A DNA stretch of 27,340 nucleotides from NCBI GenBank assembly GCA_000375685.1, contig AQVQ01000010.1, positions 1-27,340 of the forward strand, written 5' to 3'. Source of the DNA: a crenarchaeote SCGC AAA261-N23 (GTDB lineage: Archaea > Thermoproteota > Thermoprotei > Gearchaeales > Gearchaeaceae). The stretch's first letter is position 1; each line of letters starts with the position of its first letter. Positions 15,606 to 23,459 of this stretch are shown here, one piece after another. A program made the translations under genes and the position numbers. The notes beneath the pieces were generated by a model. It was not told the origin of the DNA and searched no databases. It saw only the letters and a list, made by a program, of their open reading frames with translations.

Positions 15606-16499
15606 ATGGATAGAATCGTTATTGCAATAGGAGGAAATGCTATAGACAGCAATTACTCGACACTCCATGAAGCTTGCAATCAAATTGCTAAACTTAGTGA
15701 TGAAGGTTTCGAAGTTTTAGTAACGCATGGAAATGGACCTCAAGTAGGAAATTTGCTCTTAATGCAGGAAAATTTTGAGTTTAAAGAACCTTTGTATGTC
15801 TTGGTAGCGATGACCCAAGCTCAAATAGGATTAAGAATTCAGGAGTTGCTCTATTATTATTCAGTCAAAAAAATCAATAGTTATCTAATAACAACTAGAG
15901 TCATAGTCGATGAAAAGGATGAAAGTTTTAAAAATCCAACAAAGCCAATAGGGCTTCTTTACAATGAAAACGAAGCTAAAAAACTTATTGAAAGTGGTTA
16001 TTTTTTGAAAAAAGTTACCATGGGAAATAAGGAAGGTTATCGGAGAGTTGTAGCATCACCAAAACCCTTAAAAATCATTGAAATTGACCTGATTAGAAGT
16101 TTATCCAAGAAAGGAATCGTAATTTGTTGCGGAGGTGGAGGAGTGCCCGTTGTTACAAGAAGTGGAAAAATCGAAGGTACTGATGCTGTTATTGACAAAG
16201 ATCTAACAAGTTCACTATTAGCTGTTGAAACAAATAGCGATATTCTACTTATTGCTACGAATGTTAAGAAAGTTAAGCTAAACTTTATGAAGGAGAATGA
16301 AATAGATTTGGATTCTTTGAGTTTAGACGAAGCAAAGAAATACCTGGAAGAGGGTCATTTCTTAGAGGGCAGCATGAAACCTAAAATAGTCTCATGCGTT
16401 GAATTTTTAGAAAAAGGTGGAAAGAAAGCTATCATAACTTCGACAAATAAGATAATGGAAGCTATCAAAGGCAAAGCAGGCACTGTAATATATTCTTAG
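15606..16499 (+). CDS. arcC: Carbamate kinase
   Basis: Carbamate kinase makes ATP from carbamoyl phosphate and ADP, or runs in reverse to make carbamoyl phosphate in some archaea. The chosen start gives 297 residues beginning MDRIVIAIGGNAID, exactly where family members start; a longer in-frame ORF from 15561 adds a hydrophobic stretch I judge untranslated. Motifs in order: THGNGPQVGN, AMTQAQIG, VASPKP, CCGGGGVPV, GTDAVIDKDLTSSLLA, LLIATNV and EGHFLEGSMKPK. All belong to the amino acid kinase fold of this enzyme. No arginine deiminase or ornithine transcarbamoylase gene is adjacent, so its pathway is not set by context. A small GC-rich hairpin (16515-16530) lies just downstream. Confidence 0.95.
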   Translation: MDRIVIAIGGNAIDSNYSTLHEACNQIAKLSDEGFEVLVTHGNGPQVGNLLLMQENFEFKEPLYVLVAMTQAQIGLRIQELLYYYSVKKINSYLITTRVIVDEKDESFKNPTKPIGLLYNENEAKKLIESGYFLKKVTMGNKEGYRRVVASPKPLKIIEIDLIRSLSKKGIVICCGGGGVPVVTRSGKIEGTDAVIDKDLTSSLLAVETNSDILLIATNVKKVKLNFMKENEIDLDSLSLDEAKKYLEEGHFLEGSMKPKIVSCVEFLEKGGKKAIITSTNKIMEAIKGKAGTVIYS

Positions 16500-16868
16500 C
16501 ATTCTGTAGAAAAAGGCGGAGACCCGCTTATAAGATATCTTTGAAATGCTCTTCAAGTAAGTTGGCATAAATAACTTAAAGTAACCCTATGATTCATAAC
16601 CGCCCTAGTATCACCTATTGCAACTGACTTCCCCTTAGCTATATACGTGAGATTTTCATTTCATGCAATTATGGGTTCTGAATCAAAGATTATGATAAAG
16701 GTAAGCAATATTTTTCTTCAAAGATTTAATCGATGTCCTCGTAGAGATTATCGTTCTTATATTGAATTTTAGAATTTTTCAGAGGTAGCTATCTTAACTT
16801 TAACTCATTGAGGGTTAGATGTGGTCTATGTTAAAATTGAAATACGTTTATAATTCAGGTAAAAAATA
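16500..16868. other. 369-bp intergenic region with a hairpin, no gene called
   Basis: A short hairpin AGGCGG-AGAC-CCGCTT (16515-16530) lies 15 bp after the arcC stop and could help end its transcript. On the minus strand an open stretch of about 35 codons (including YIAKGKSVAIGDTRAVMNHRV) reads like protein but has no start and matches nothing I recognise; it may be a gene remnant. The last 30 bp hold the promoter of the dienelactone hydrolase gene (GTTTATAATT, 16846-16855). Confidence 0.4.
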
Positions 16869-17660
16869 ATGAATAGTGAAAACATGTATGAGAAAGAGCT
16901 TTTTTATGAGTCATACGAGGGAAAAATAAGAGCCTTTTTAGCTTCTCCAGAAAGTTTTTCGTTGGCAATAATAGTGATTCATGAAATTTGGGGTCTCAAT
17001 GATAACATAAGGGATATTTCAAGGAGATTGGCCAATGAAGGGTATATGGCTTTTGCTCCCCAACTTTACACTAAATATGAGGATATCCTCACACCAGTAA
17101 ATATACAGAACGTTATGGTTAAAGTTTGGAGTTTACCTCCAGAAAAAAGAACTAGCCCAGATGCTTATAAAGAGATTATGTCATCTTTAGATGAAAAAAG
17201 TAGGAAGGTTATAGATCTTTTAGTTGTCAATAGATCCATGATGGAGGAAAGCATGATAAAGGATCTAATAAAGTCTTATGATTACATTAATTCAATGGGC
17301 GCTAAAAAGATAGTAAGTATGGGTTTCTGCATGGGAGGAGGTCTGGCCTTTCAATTAGCAACCGAAGTTCCTTTAGATGGTACAATTGTCTTTTACGGTA
17401 GAAACCCTCAGCCCATAGAAGCAGTAGAAAAGATTAAGGGTCCAATTTTGGGATTATATGCAGGAGAAGATCCACCAATAAATGAAGGTTTACCAGCTCT
17501 TATATCAGCAGTAGTAAAATATAAAAAGGATTTAGAGCTAAAAATATACCCAGGCGCATATCATGCTTTCTTCAATGATAGAGGCCGTGCTTATAATAAG
17601 GCTGCAGCAGATGATGCATGGGAAAGAGTTAAAAACTTCCTGCGGAGGTTGATTAAATGA
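16869..17660 (+). CDS. Dienelactone hydrolase family protein
   Basis: This 263-residue alpha/beta hydrolase of the dienelactone hydrolase family should cleave lactone or ester bonds. The triad is Cys154 (GFCMGGG), Asp201 (GEDPPINEG) and His232 (YPGAYHAFF). Glu39 in IHEIWGLN, which interacts with the Cys in this family, is also present. A helical insert of about 30 residues (roughly 105-135) makes it slightly longer than the bacterial prototypes. The TATA-like GTTTATAATT is centred about 18 bp before the first ATG but about 33 bp before the ATG of codon 6 (16884), so the second Met may be the true start. Its TGA overlaps the ATG of a 35-codon ORF. Confidence 0.9.
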   Translation: MNSENMYEKELFYESYEGKIRAFLASPESFSLAIIVIHEIWGLNDNIRDISRRLANEGYMAFAPQLYTKYEDILTPVNIQNVMVKVWSLPPEKRTSPDAYKEIMSSLDEKSRKVIDLLVVNRSMMEESMIKDLIKSYDYINSMGAKKIVSMGFCMGGGLAFQLATEVPLDGTIVFYGRNPQPIEAVEKIKGPILGLYAGEDPPINEGLPALISAVVKYKKDLELKIYPGAYHAFFNDRGRAYNKAAADDAWERVKNFLRRLIK

Positions 17661-17764
17661 GCGAAGAAAATAATAAAAAAGTTGATCCTTGCCTTTTAGC
17701 ATGGATTTATCTTATGGAAAAGCTTGAAAGGGAAATTAAAGAGAAAAAGGAAAAGGTAGGTTAG
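17657..17764 (+). CDS. Short 35-residue ORF overlapping the dienelactone hydrolase gene
   Basis: The ATG overlaps the upstream stop as ATGA, the arrangement of translationally coupled genes. The product MSEENNKKVDPCLLAWIYLMEKLE continues with a highly charged helix of Lys and Glu to a TAG stop. A central hydrophobic patch with one Cys could form an amphipathic helix or pack on the hydrolase. I recognise no family. Coupling and the sharply biased, Lys/Glu-rich composition favour a real small protein, but chance cannot be ruled out at this length. Confidence 0.5.
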   Translation: MSEENNKKVDPCLLAWIYLMEKLEREIKEKKEKVG

Positions 17765-17978
17765 TATAGTTAAGGCTTTAAAAAAAAGAAAAATGTATTC
17801 TTATACAAAAGGCCTTACACAACCATTTATAACAAATCTTCGCTTCCTAATATTATCTTTTCTCTAAATTTTATCATAGAGAAGGCTCATCGGGGTATAC
17901 TAATGATATGCTATTGTAGAATTCTAAATTGATTTTAATTTTAAAAATATTTAAATTTATATAATATGAATAAATCTT

Positions 17979-18263
17979 GTGGTAATCCACGTTGTTAAAA
18001 GAGACGGTTCGAAAGAAGAGTTTGCTATAGAAAAGGTCATTGTTAGTTGTTTAAAGGCGGGTGCAACTTTAGAAGCTGCCAGAAGAATAGGTAAAATTGT
18101 AGAAGCTAAAATTCTTGAAAAAAGAGTTAATGAGATAAGTGCGAAAGAATTAACTAAAATGATCCTTGAACAATTGAAAAAAGAAAATGAAGAGTGGTAT
18201 AGAAATTGGATAATATTTGATCAAGCTGTAAAGAGAAGAAAAACAGAGGAAGAACTAAGATAA
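17979..18263 (+). CDS. Stand-alone ATP-cone domain protein
   Basis: The whole 94-residue protein is an ATP-cone: VIHVVKRDGSKEEFAIEKVIVSCLKAGA at the N-terminus, with the family's VxKRDG start, then AARRIGKIVEAKI, ISAKELTKMILEQL and WYRNWIIFDQAVK. ATP-cones bind ATP/dATP and occur at the N-terminus of ribonucleotide reductases and in the repressor NrdR. Here there is no zinc ribbon as in NrdR and no reductase nearby, so it may act in trans as a nucleotide sensor. The GTG at 17979 is used as the start because an AT-rich TATA-like element lies about 26 bp upstream. Confidence 0.85.
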   Translation: MVIHVVKRDGSKEEFAIEKVIVSCLKAGATLEAARRIGKIVEAKILEKRVNEISAKELTKMILEQLKKENEEWYRNWIIFDQAVKRRKTEEELR

Positions 18264-18310
18264 ATTAAATTTTTATCATATTATTTAGGCATGCTTAAAC
18301 TATAATATTA

Positions 18311-19351
18311 TCAAATAATCAAATTTTTAATATCTTCTTCTTTTATTTCTTTATTGATAAAATATTTAATAGAATTAAAGTTTTCTTCTTCTTTAATTAT
18401 GCCTTTAGACTTTAAAAATATTAAATGAGAAATCGTTTCTCCTAAGGCCATGTATTTTTGAAATGGATCAACATCATTCCATTTCTTTCCTCCTAATTTC
18501 CAACTAATTTGTGATGCTATTTCGTAAGGAGAATTTCTACCTTTTTTTATAGCTTCAATAATTTCTTTCAGCCTATTATGATGATGCATCTTTAATTCCA
18601 TGATTCTTCCTTTTAGATTATGATACTCGTATTCGTGTGCAGGCAATACTGTTGATACTTCCAAATTAGATATTTTATTCAAACTACCAATGTATTCCTC
18701 TAGAGGATTGATTTTAAAATCGAAAGCAGAGATATTCGAGGATATACTTGGTAATATATGATTTCCTGAGAACAAAACTCTATCATTTCTATCATATATG
18801 CATATGTGCCCAGGAGTATGACCTGGTGTCCATATTAGCTCTAACTCATGCTCATCATGCTTAATCGTTTCGTTATCTTTTACGCTTTCAGAAACATCTA
18901 TAAATCTTTCAAAGAATTTAATCCATCTAATCCAACTAAAATTTTCTAAATTTTGGTATATGTCAGCTGGAGCCCCTACCTTTATTAATGTTTCCCTAAA
19001 GTTTTCAATGCTTTTCTCCACATCTTTTAAAATGTTAATTATATATTCCCTATCTCTTTCGTGTATATACAAAGATGCATTTGCTAATTCTCTAATTTTG
19101 AGAGATAAACCTAAATGGTCTATGTGAAAATGTGTTATTATTATATGCTTGATTTTATTTATATCCAAATTTAAAAATGAAATATTTCTAAGAAAGGAAT
19201 TTAAGGAAGAATCATTATTCCAGCCTGTATCTATAAGTAGAGTATTATCTTTGCTTTGAATAGCGTATGAATTAACATACTTGAGTGAAGCTATGGGTAT
19301 ATCAACTTTAAGCATGTATGTCGATGCGTTAATTTTTCTTACTGATTGCAT
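18311..19351 (-). CDS. MBL-fold metallo-hydrolase with altered GDH motif
   Basis: This 346-residue protein has a metallo-beta-lactamase fold followed by a winged-helix-like C-terminal domain, the layout of LACTB2-like enzymes. Metal motif HxHxDH is THFHIDH (His74, His76, Asp78, His79), the next ligand is in WTPGHTPGH (His178), and the last is in LPAHEYEYH (His239). The bridging Asp, normally in GDH, appears as Asn197 in FSGNHIL. This may leave only one metal bound tightly or change activity. Substrate class (thioester, RNA, other) cannot be told. It converges on the ATP-cone gene; no operon partner is visible. Confidence 0.88.
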   Translation of the reverse strand: MQSVRKINASTYMLKVDIPIASLKYVNSYAIQSKDNTLLIDTGWNNDSSLNSFLRNISFLNLDINKIKHIIITHFHIDHLGLSLKIRELANASLYIHERDREYIINILKDVEKSIENFRETLIKVGAPADIYQNLENFSWIRWIKFFERFIDVSESVKDNETIKHDEHELELIWTPGHTPGHICIYDRNDRVLFSGNHILPSISSNISAFDFKINPLEEYIGSLNKISNLEVSTVLPAHEYEYHNLKGRIMELKMHHHNRLKEIIEAIKKGRNSPYEIASQISWKLGGKKWNDVDPFQKYMALGETISHLIFLKSKGIIKEEENFNSIKYFINKEIKEEDIKNLII

Positions 19352-19475
19352 TTAGTTGTTATTGAAACAATGATTATATAACGTTCTGTTTAAACTTGTT
19401 TAATTTGATAAATTTAGAACTTAAAGAAGCATCTAACTCAACATTCCTGAATCAACTCTTTATTCTCCTAAATTT

Positions 19476-20129
19476 GTGCGAAAGATTAAGCCATTTATAT
19501 ATTTGCTGAAAATTAGTTTTACTAATATGGCCAAAAGAATTTCTACCATTTCATTGAAACTTAGAAAGAGAATTAAAATTTATTTCATAGCACTCTTCCT
19601 TTTAGTTTTATTGTTAATCTTCTTTTCTGAATACTGGCTATACGTTGGTTTTGACGTTAATCTTGAGAAATCTATAATATCCAATCTTCATCAAAGCATT
19701 CCAACAAATTATCCAGATATTGTTTTGTACATTTTTTCAAATAATTATTATATTGCTTTAAACTTCTTAATTCCTATAATAGGATTATATAATCTGATTG
19801 AAGTTATGTCTGAAACTTCAAAAGTTTTTTCCACAATCTCAATTGAAACTTCAAATCAGCTAGGTTTAAATCCATATTTCATAGCGGCATATTTGATTTT
19901 ATTCACAATATTCAATCCATTCTTTTATTTCTTTGGAATTCTCGAGTTCCTAGGCTATGCGCTTACTATATCACAGGGTACCTATTTAGTTATTTATTTC
20001 ATACGTTCAATACTAAGAAGGAACTTTTCAGATTTCAAAAATGAATTAATATACACTGTGTTCATAATTATCCTCTCTGCTATAATTCTTCTTTTGGCAG
20101 CTGCTTTGGAAGCTTTAACTCTCGTATAA
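19476..20129 (+). CDS. SpoIIM-like integral membrane protein
   Basis: The 217-residue protein has about five membrane helices: 36-51, 88-106, 130-150, 155-172 and 190-212. EFLGYALTISQGTYLV and the closing helix ILLLAAALEALTLV resemble the stage II sporulation protein M (DUF95) family, whose members in archaea have no known role. A conserved acidic residue begins the EFLGYA helix, as in that family. The start is the GTG at 19476; a Met at codon 18 (19527) is an alternative and would keep every helix. No partner gene is adjacent. Confidence 0.6.
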   Translation: MRKIKPFIYLLKISFTNMAKRISTISLKLRKRIKIYFIALFLLVLLLIFFSEYWLYVGFDVNLEKSIISNLHQSIPTNYPDIVLYIFSNNYYIALNFLIPIIGLYNLIEVMSETSKVFSTISIETSNQLGLNPYFIAAYLILFTIFNPFFYFFGILEFLGYALTISQGTYLVIYFIRSILRRNFSDFKNELIYTVFIIILSAIILLLAAALEALTLV

Positions 20130-20224
20130 GCATTTCATGTATAGGTATTTTTTGCTTTTCAGTAAAGCATGGTAAAAATTTAGTTTAATCAAGCTTTTTG
20201 TAAATGATGTAAGATTATTTGCAT

Positions 20225-20677
20225 ATGTTTGTTTACGGTCTTTATGAAAGTCCCTTAGGTAAAATAACGGTTGTAAAAAGTGAAAGAGGCCTAGTTAAGC
20301 TTGATTTCTGTGATTGCGAAAATAAAAATCTGATAAGAAATGAAAAATTTAAGGAGTTATTTTCAAAACTTGATCTTTATTTTCAGGGAAAGCCTGTTGA
20401 ATTTAACGAAAAGGTAGACTTTCAAGGAGTTTCTCCTTTTAGAAAGCTAGTATATAAAGAAATAATGAAAATAAAATGGGGACAGGTAAAAACATACAAG
20501 GAAGTTTCTCAAAGGTTGCAAACTTCTCCGAGGGCTGTTGGAAACGCTTTATCTAAAAATGAAGTCTTGCTTATAATTCCCTGTCATAGAGTTGTAGCAA
20601 AAAATGGTCTAGGAGGATATTCTAGCGGGATACATATTAAAAGAAGATTGTTGGAATTGGAAGGTATTACATTTTAA
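20225..20677 (+). CDS. ogt: Methylated-DNA-protein-cysteine methyltransferase
   Basis: This suicide enzyme removes alkyl groups from O6-alkylguanine in DNA onto its own cysteine. The acceptor is Cys120 in IIPCHRVV, with the DNA-binding helix-turn-helix before it (VKTYKEVSQRL and SPRAVGNALSKN, Arg103 as the finger residue) and GLGGYSSG after it. At 150 residues from the ATG at 20225 it is the usual short archaeal form. An upstream TTG at 20219 is in frame but adds only two residues, so I prefer the ATG. Repeat element B begins 16 bp after its stop codon and may have inserted into the terminator region. Confidence 0.95.
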   Translation: MFVYGLYESPLGKITVVKSERGLVKLDFCDCENKNLIRNEKFKELFSKLDLYFQGKPVEFNEKVDFQGVSPFRKLVYKEIMKIKWGQVKTYKEVSQRLQTSPRAVGNALSKNEVLLIIPCHRVVAKNGLGGYSSGIHIKRRLLELEGITF

Positions 20678-20693
20678 AAAGATTAAGCTTTAC

Positions 20694-21037
20694 ATAATGA
20701 AAGCCCCGTCCTTTAGGGTGGGAATGAATAGATTAAAATAGTTATTTTATAAATTTCTTTTAGGAAATTCAGCAACGTTCCTCCTAAGCTCGATAGAGAG
20801 CTTTATGGGACTTAAGGAGAAGCATTCAATATTTCTTTATTAATAAAGGATTCTTAATAGAATCCAGAATTTGGGTTAGCAACCCTTTTAATGAAGGTTT
20901 TAATAAACCTGATCAAATGGGGCTCTGAGCTATAAAATGTCCAGCAAATGAGATATGTAGCTCCGAATCAATGCTGGAAACCAATGAGCTTCTCTAGAAG
21001 TGTAACCTTCACCCTTCTAGGGCAGTGAGGAAGCCAG
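20694..21037 (+). mobile_element. IS200/IS605-type element without transposase or tnpB (copy B)
   Basis: It starts right after TTTAC (20689-20693), like copy A. The left hairpin is CCCGTCC-TTTA-GGGTGGG (20704-20721), with base pairs kept although several bases differ from copy A, then AATGAATAG. The right hairpin CAC-CC ... GG-CA-GTG (20 or so nt around 21010-21027) is followed by GAGGAAGCCAG, where homology ends. The 344 nt contain no TnpA or TnpB frame. Length differs from copy A mostly through small changes between the scaffold and the right hairpin. Confidence 0.75.
20762..21037 (+). ncRNA. Omega-RNA-like structured interior of copy B
   Basis: Stems match copy A: TTCCTCCTAAG (20778-20788) with CTTAAGGAGAA (20811-20821); GGATTC (20848-20853) with GAATCC (20860-20865); GGG (20873-20875) with CCC (20883-20885); AGGTTT (20895-20900) with AAACCT (20905-20910). 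The last stem reads GGCTCC/GGACCC in copy A, so paired sides changed together. The 33-nt conserved block is 20939-20971. If it acts as an omega RNA, the guide would begin AAACTATGCGGAGACATG at 21038. Confidence 0.5.
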
Positions 21038-21088
21038 AAACTATGCGGAGACATGAGATTAAAAAATTGTAAAAAATTAAAAGCTAGC

Positions 21089-21268
21089 TTAAGATACTGG
21101 TATAGCCGTATGTATTAGATAGAAGTTCTCACAAATTACTGTTCCATCTGATAATGTTGAGGTTACATTAGGCAAATAACCGTTTTCTAAAATTAACTGC
21201 AGTTCAATTTGATTTAAAATTGATTCTCCATAAATGGTTTTATTCGATGCTAAATGCAGAAATACATG
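21089..21268 (-). pseudogene. Possible gene remnant of 59 codons, no start
   Basis: On the minus strand an open stretch without ATG, GTG or TTG at its head reads VFLHLASNKTIYGESILN and ends ICENFYLIHTAIPVS before TAA. Composition looks protein-like, and the stretch is bounded upstream by a stop codon. I recognise no family. It may be the 3' end of a lost gene between element B and the broken regulator; chance is also possible. Confidence 0.3.
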
Positions 21269-21375
21269 TTATAAAATATGATTTTGTTTCAATGCTTTTT
21301 GCTAATTTTAAAATTATTTATATTTTTTTAACTAATTAGTAATTTAGTAATCATATTTTTATTAATAATATATTC

Positions 21376-21794
21376 TTAAACCAAGTAAAGAAAAATATGT
21401 TCTCCCATTTTTACGATCAAATTACCTTCCTGTGTTAAACTGTATTTGACAACCGGGGGTTTTCTTTCAGCAACATCTCTTCTTGTCAAGTTAGCTTTCT
21501 CCAAATCTTTTAATCTTTGGGACAGAACCTTGGAGCTTATATTGGGAAGCAATTTCAAAAACTGTCTATATCTGACTTCTTTAAATGTATAAAGTATTAT
21601 CAGTATTTCTAAGCCCCACTTTTTGAATATAGTACAGCTTATTTGAAGGTTAGCTTCAAAAAATTTTGTAAATCAATGGTTTCAAAACCTACTTTGCTAT
21701 GAAGTGTTGAATTGAAGTTTGCACATTCTTCCCCGAATTCAATAAACATTTTTTTATCAATCTTATCCTTTTCTTTTAATGTACCACTTGACAT
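21376..21794 (-). pseudogene. HxlR-family transcriptional regulator, one-base frameshift
   Basis: Read across one frameshift, the gene encodes a MarR/HxlR-like winged-helix regulator of about 139 residues. The ATG at 21794 opens an N-terminal extension (MSSGTLKEKDKIDKK ... VGFETIDLQNF). After the shift comes the classic HxlR core: the Cys of ISCTIFKKWGLEIL, RYRQFLKLLPNISSKVLSQR, then KDLEKANLTRRDV and PPVVKYSLTQEG. The break is at the A6 run 21658-21663 (T6 on the coding strand); one extra T would fuse the frames as NFFEANLQ. The core is perfectly preserved, so the lesion is recent or a sequencing error. HxlR proteins sense redox or electrophile stress, and the molybdoenzyme gene lies divergently 200 bp away. 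Confidence 0.85.
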
Positions 21795-21991
21795 GATCAA
21801 AATATTAATGTTAAGCTATCATTTTTTATTTGATTAAAATTTTGAAAAATAAGATTTTATGAAAACATGTTTATTTTTTATTATGATAATTGGATAAGCG
21901 TCTTTTCCGATTCAAGACAAATCGGTGTTTAAATTTTGAAAAACAATTTAATATAAGCTTATTAGCTTCATTCTATAATCAATCCTAAAAT

Positions 21992-22594
21992 ATGGAACAG
22001 AAAGTTTTGCCTCCTAATCAAAGATTTATTAAGCGATTTATATATTACGCAGCTCTTGGTGTACCTGAAGTTGATATAAAAAGTTATAGATTAACGATTA
22101 ACGGACTTGTAGAGAACGAATTATCACTTTCCTATGATGAACTATTAAAAATGGATCGCGTCATTTATGTTAAAGATTTCCACTGTGTAACAGGCTGGAG
22201 TATAGAAAATGTCAAATGGGAAGGAATACCTATGAAATCTATTGCTCAAAAGTCTAAAGTGAAAAAAGAAGCTAAATGGATACTGTTTTCATGTCTAGAT
22301 GGTTATACAACAGTTGTACCGATTGAAGACGGACTTAATGAAGATAGCATATTAGCTTTAAAGATAAATGATAAATTCTTGTCTATTGAACAAGGTTTTC
22401 CTTTAAGACCATTCATTCCACATCTATATGGTTGGAAAAGTGCAAAGTGGTTATGCGGAATTACCTTTTTGAAAGATTACGAGGATGGATATTGGGAAGA
22501 ATACGGATATCATGAAAGAGGAAATGTTTGGAATGAAGAGAGGTTTAAAGGCTTAAGTGGCAGACATTTGCCAAGAAGACCATTGCGTATGTGA
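21992..22594 (+). CDS. Sulfite oxidase family molybdopterin-dependent oxidoreductase
   Basis: This 200-residue protein is the molybdopterin-binding domain of the sulfite oxidase / MsrP (YedY) family. The Mo-ligand cysteine is Cys65 in KDFHCVTGWS, followed by VKWEGIPM, the SCLDGYTT segment, LRPFIPHLYGWKSAKW, and a C-terminal GYHERGNVW. The residues around the pterin site look complete. It lacks a Tat signal peptide and heme or dimerisation domains, so it is a soluble cytoplasmic enzyme in the minimal form common in archaea. Its electron acceptor and substrate are unknown. The ATG follows an AT-rich promoter about 25 bp away, divergent from the HxlR remnant. Confidence 0.92.
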   Translation: MEQKVLPPNQRFIKRFIYYAALGVPEVDIKSYRLTINGLVENELSLSYDELLKMDRVIYVKDFHCVTGWSIENVKWEGIPMKSIAQKSKVKKEAKWILFSCLDGYTTVVPIEDGLNEDSILALKINDKFLSIEQGFPLRPFIPHLYGWKSAKWLCGITFLKDYEDGYWEEYGYHERGNVWNEERFKGLSGRHLPRRPLRM

Positions 22595-22628
22595 AGGAGA
22601 TAAAAAATAATTATCTTATTAGTAAGCC

Positions 22629-22937
22629 TTAAGATAACTTCTTCATTAATTCGTAAAAGTTCTCGTAGGGATGTATTGCATGTACTTCAACAGAGACAGA
22701 ATGACCCATTTCTTTTGTTATTGGCAGCGTTTCAAGTATTTGATCTAATTCTTCATGCGAGTTTACATCAACTATAGCAACAACTTCTCTTTTACCCGAT
22801 ACTTTGTAAAGTCCTTTAATTTTACCTGCTTTAACAGCTGAAAGAGCTGCCTCTGCCTCCTTTTTCCAAATTTCCATCAATTGTTTTTGAGTGAATTGTA
22901 TTGGTTGAGATACCTTAAACCATAGAAGAAATAACAT
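22629..22937 (-). CDS. Muconolactone delta-isomerase-like protein
   Basis: The 102-residue protein has the ferredoxin-like alpha/beta pattern of muconolactone isomerase domain proteins: MLFLLWFKVSQPIQFTQ, a helix with EAEAALSAVKAGKI, the strand KGLYKVSGKREVVAIVDV, HEELDQILETLPI and the closing VSVEVHAIHPYENF. In bacteria the true enzyme works in aromatic breakdown; here no such pathway is nearby, though a dienelactone hydrolase homolog lies 5 kb away. A generic role as a small ligand-binding or isomerase protein is safer. It converges with the molybdoenzyme gene (35 bp gap) and lies just downstream of the HIT gene on the same strand. Confidence 0.75.
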   Translation of the reverse strand: MLFLLWFKVSQPIQFTQKQLMEIWKKEAEAALSAVKAGKIKGLYKVSGKREVVAIVDVNSHEELDQILETLPITKEMGHSVSVEVHAIHPYENFYELMKKLS

Positions 22938-22972
22938 AATTTATTAATATATTACACACATAAATTTGTTAA

Positions 22973-23410
22973 TTAAGAATTGTTATCAATTATCATTTTT
23001 AAGTTTGAGATAATGTTGCTTTTCAAGTTTTCATAGTATGTTTTACTTTGCAAGCTCCTACTCTTGAAATCATTAAATTCTTCAGGATAGCCCTTTTCCC
23101 AGCTAGGAAGAATATGAAAATGAATGTGAAATATAACTTGCATAGAACTTCTTCCTACATTAGTAAATATTCTTACTCCATCAGCTTTAACTGCTTTTAT
23201 TACAGCCTTTGCTACCAGTTTGCATGCGGCAATTAGCTCATACAGGATATTTTCGGGCGTTTCAAGAAAATTGGAGTAATGATCCTTAGAAATAACTAAT
23301 GTATGACCTGGCGCTATTGGAAATTTGTCCAAAATGGCAATTGCTTTGCTGTTGGAATAAAGAACATACGCTTCCTCTTTTCCTTCCACGATATGGCAAA
23401 ATATACACAT
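22973..23410 (-). CDS. HIT family nucleotide hydrolase/transferase
   Basis: The 145-residue protein shows the histidine triad HIHFH (His95, His97, His99) in VIFHIHFHILP and the N-terminal zinc CxxC (Cys2, Cys5) of MCIFCHIV, which with His44 and His95 forms the usual zinc site. DKFPIAPGHTLVISKDHYSNFLE and NVGRSSMQ are further family signatures. It is closest in form to Hint/Fhit-like archaeal enzymes acting on nucleoside phosphoramidates or dinucleotides. Length is normal. It precedes the muconolactone-isomerase-like gene at 35 bp and may share its transcript. Confidence 0.93.
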   Translation of the reverse strand: MCIFCHIVEGKEEAYVLYSNSKAIAILDKFPIAPGHTLVISKDHYSNFLETPENILYELIAACKLVAKAVIKAVKADGVRIFTNVGRSSMQVIFHIHFHILPSWEKGYPEEFNDFKSRSLQSKTYYENLKSNIISNLKMIIDNNS

Positions 23411-23459
23411 TGGAATAAATTATAAAATTTAAAACTAATATCGGTTTTTAAACCAAACT

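Noticed and set aside
16540..16690. Minus-strand protein-like stretch with AKGKSVAIGDTRAVMNHRV
   Set aside because: No start codon, stops on both sides and no family I recognise; too weak to call a gene.
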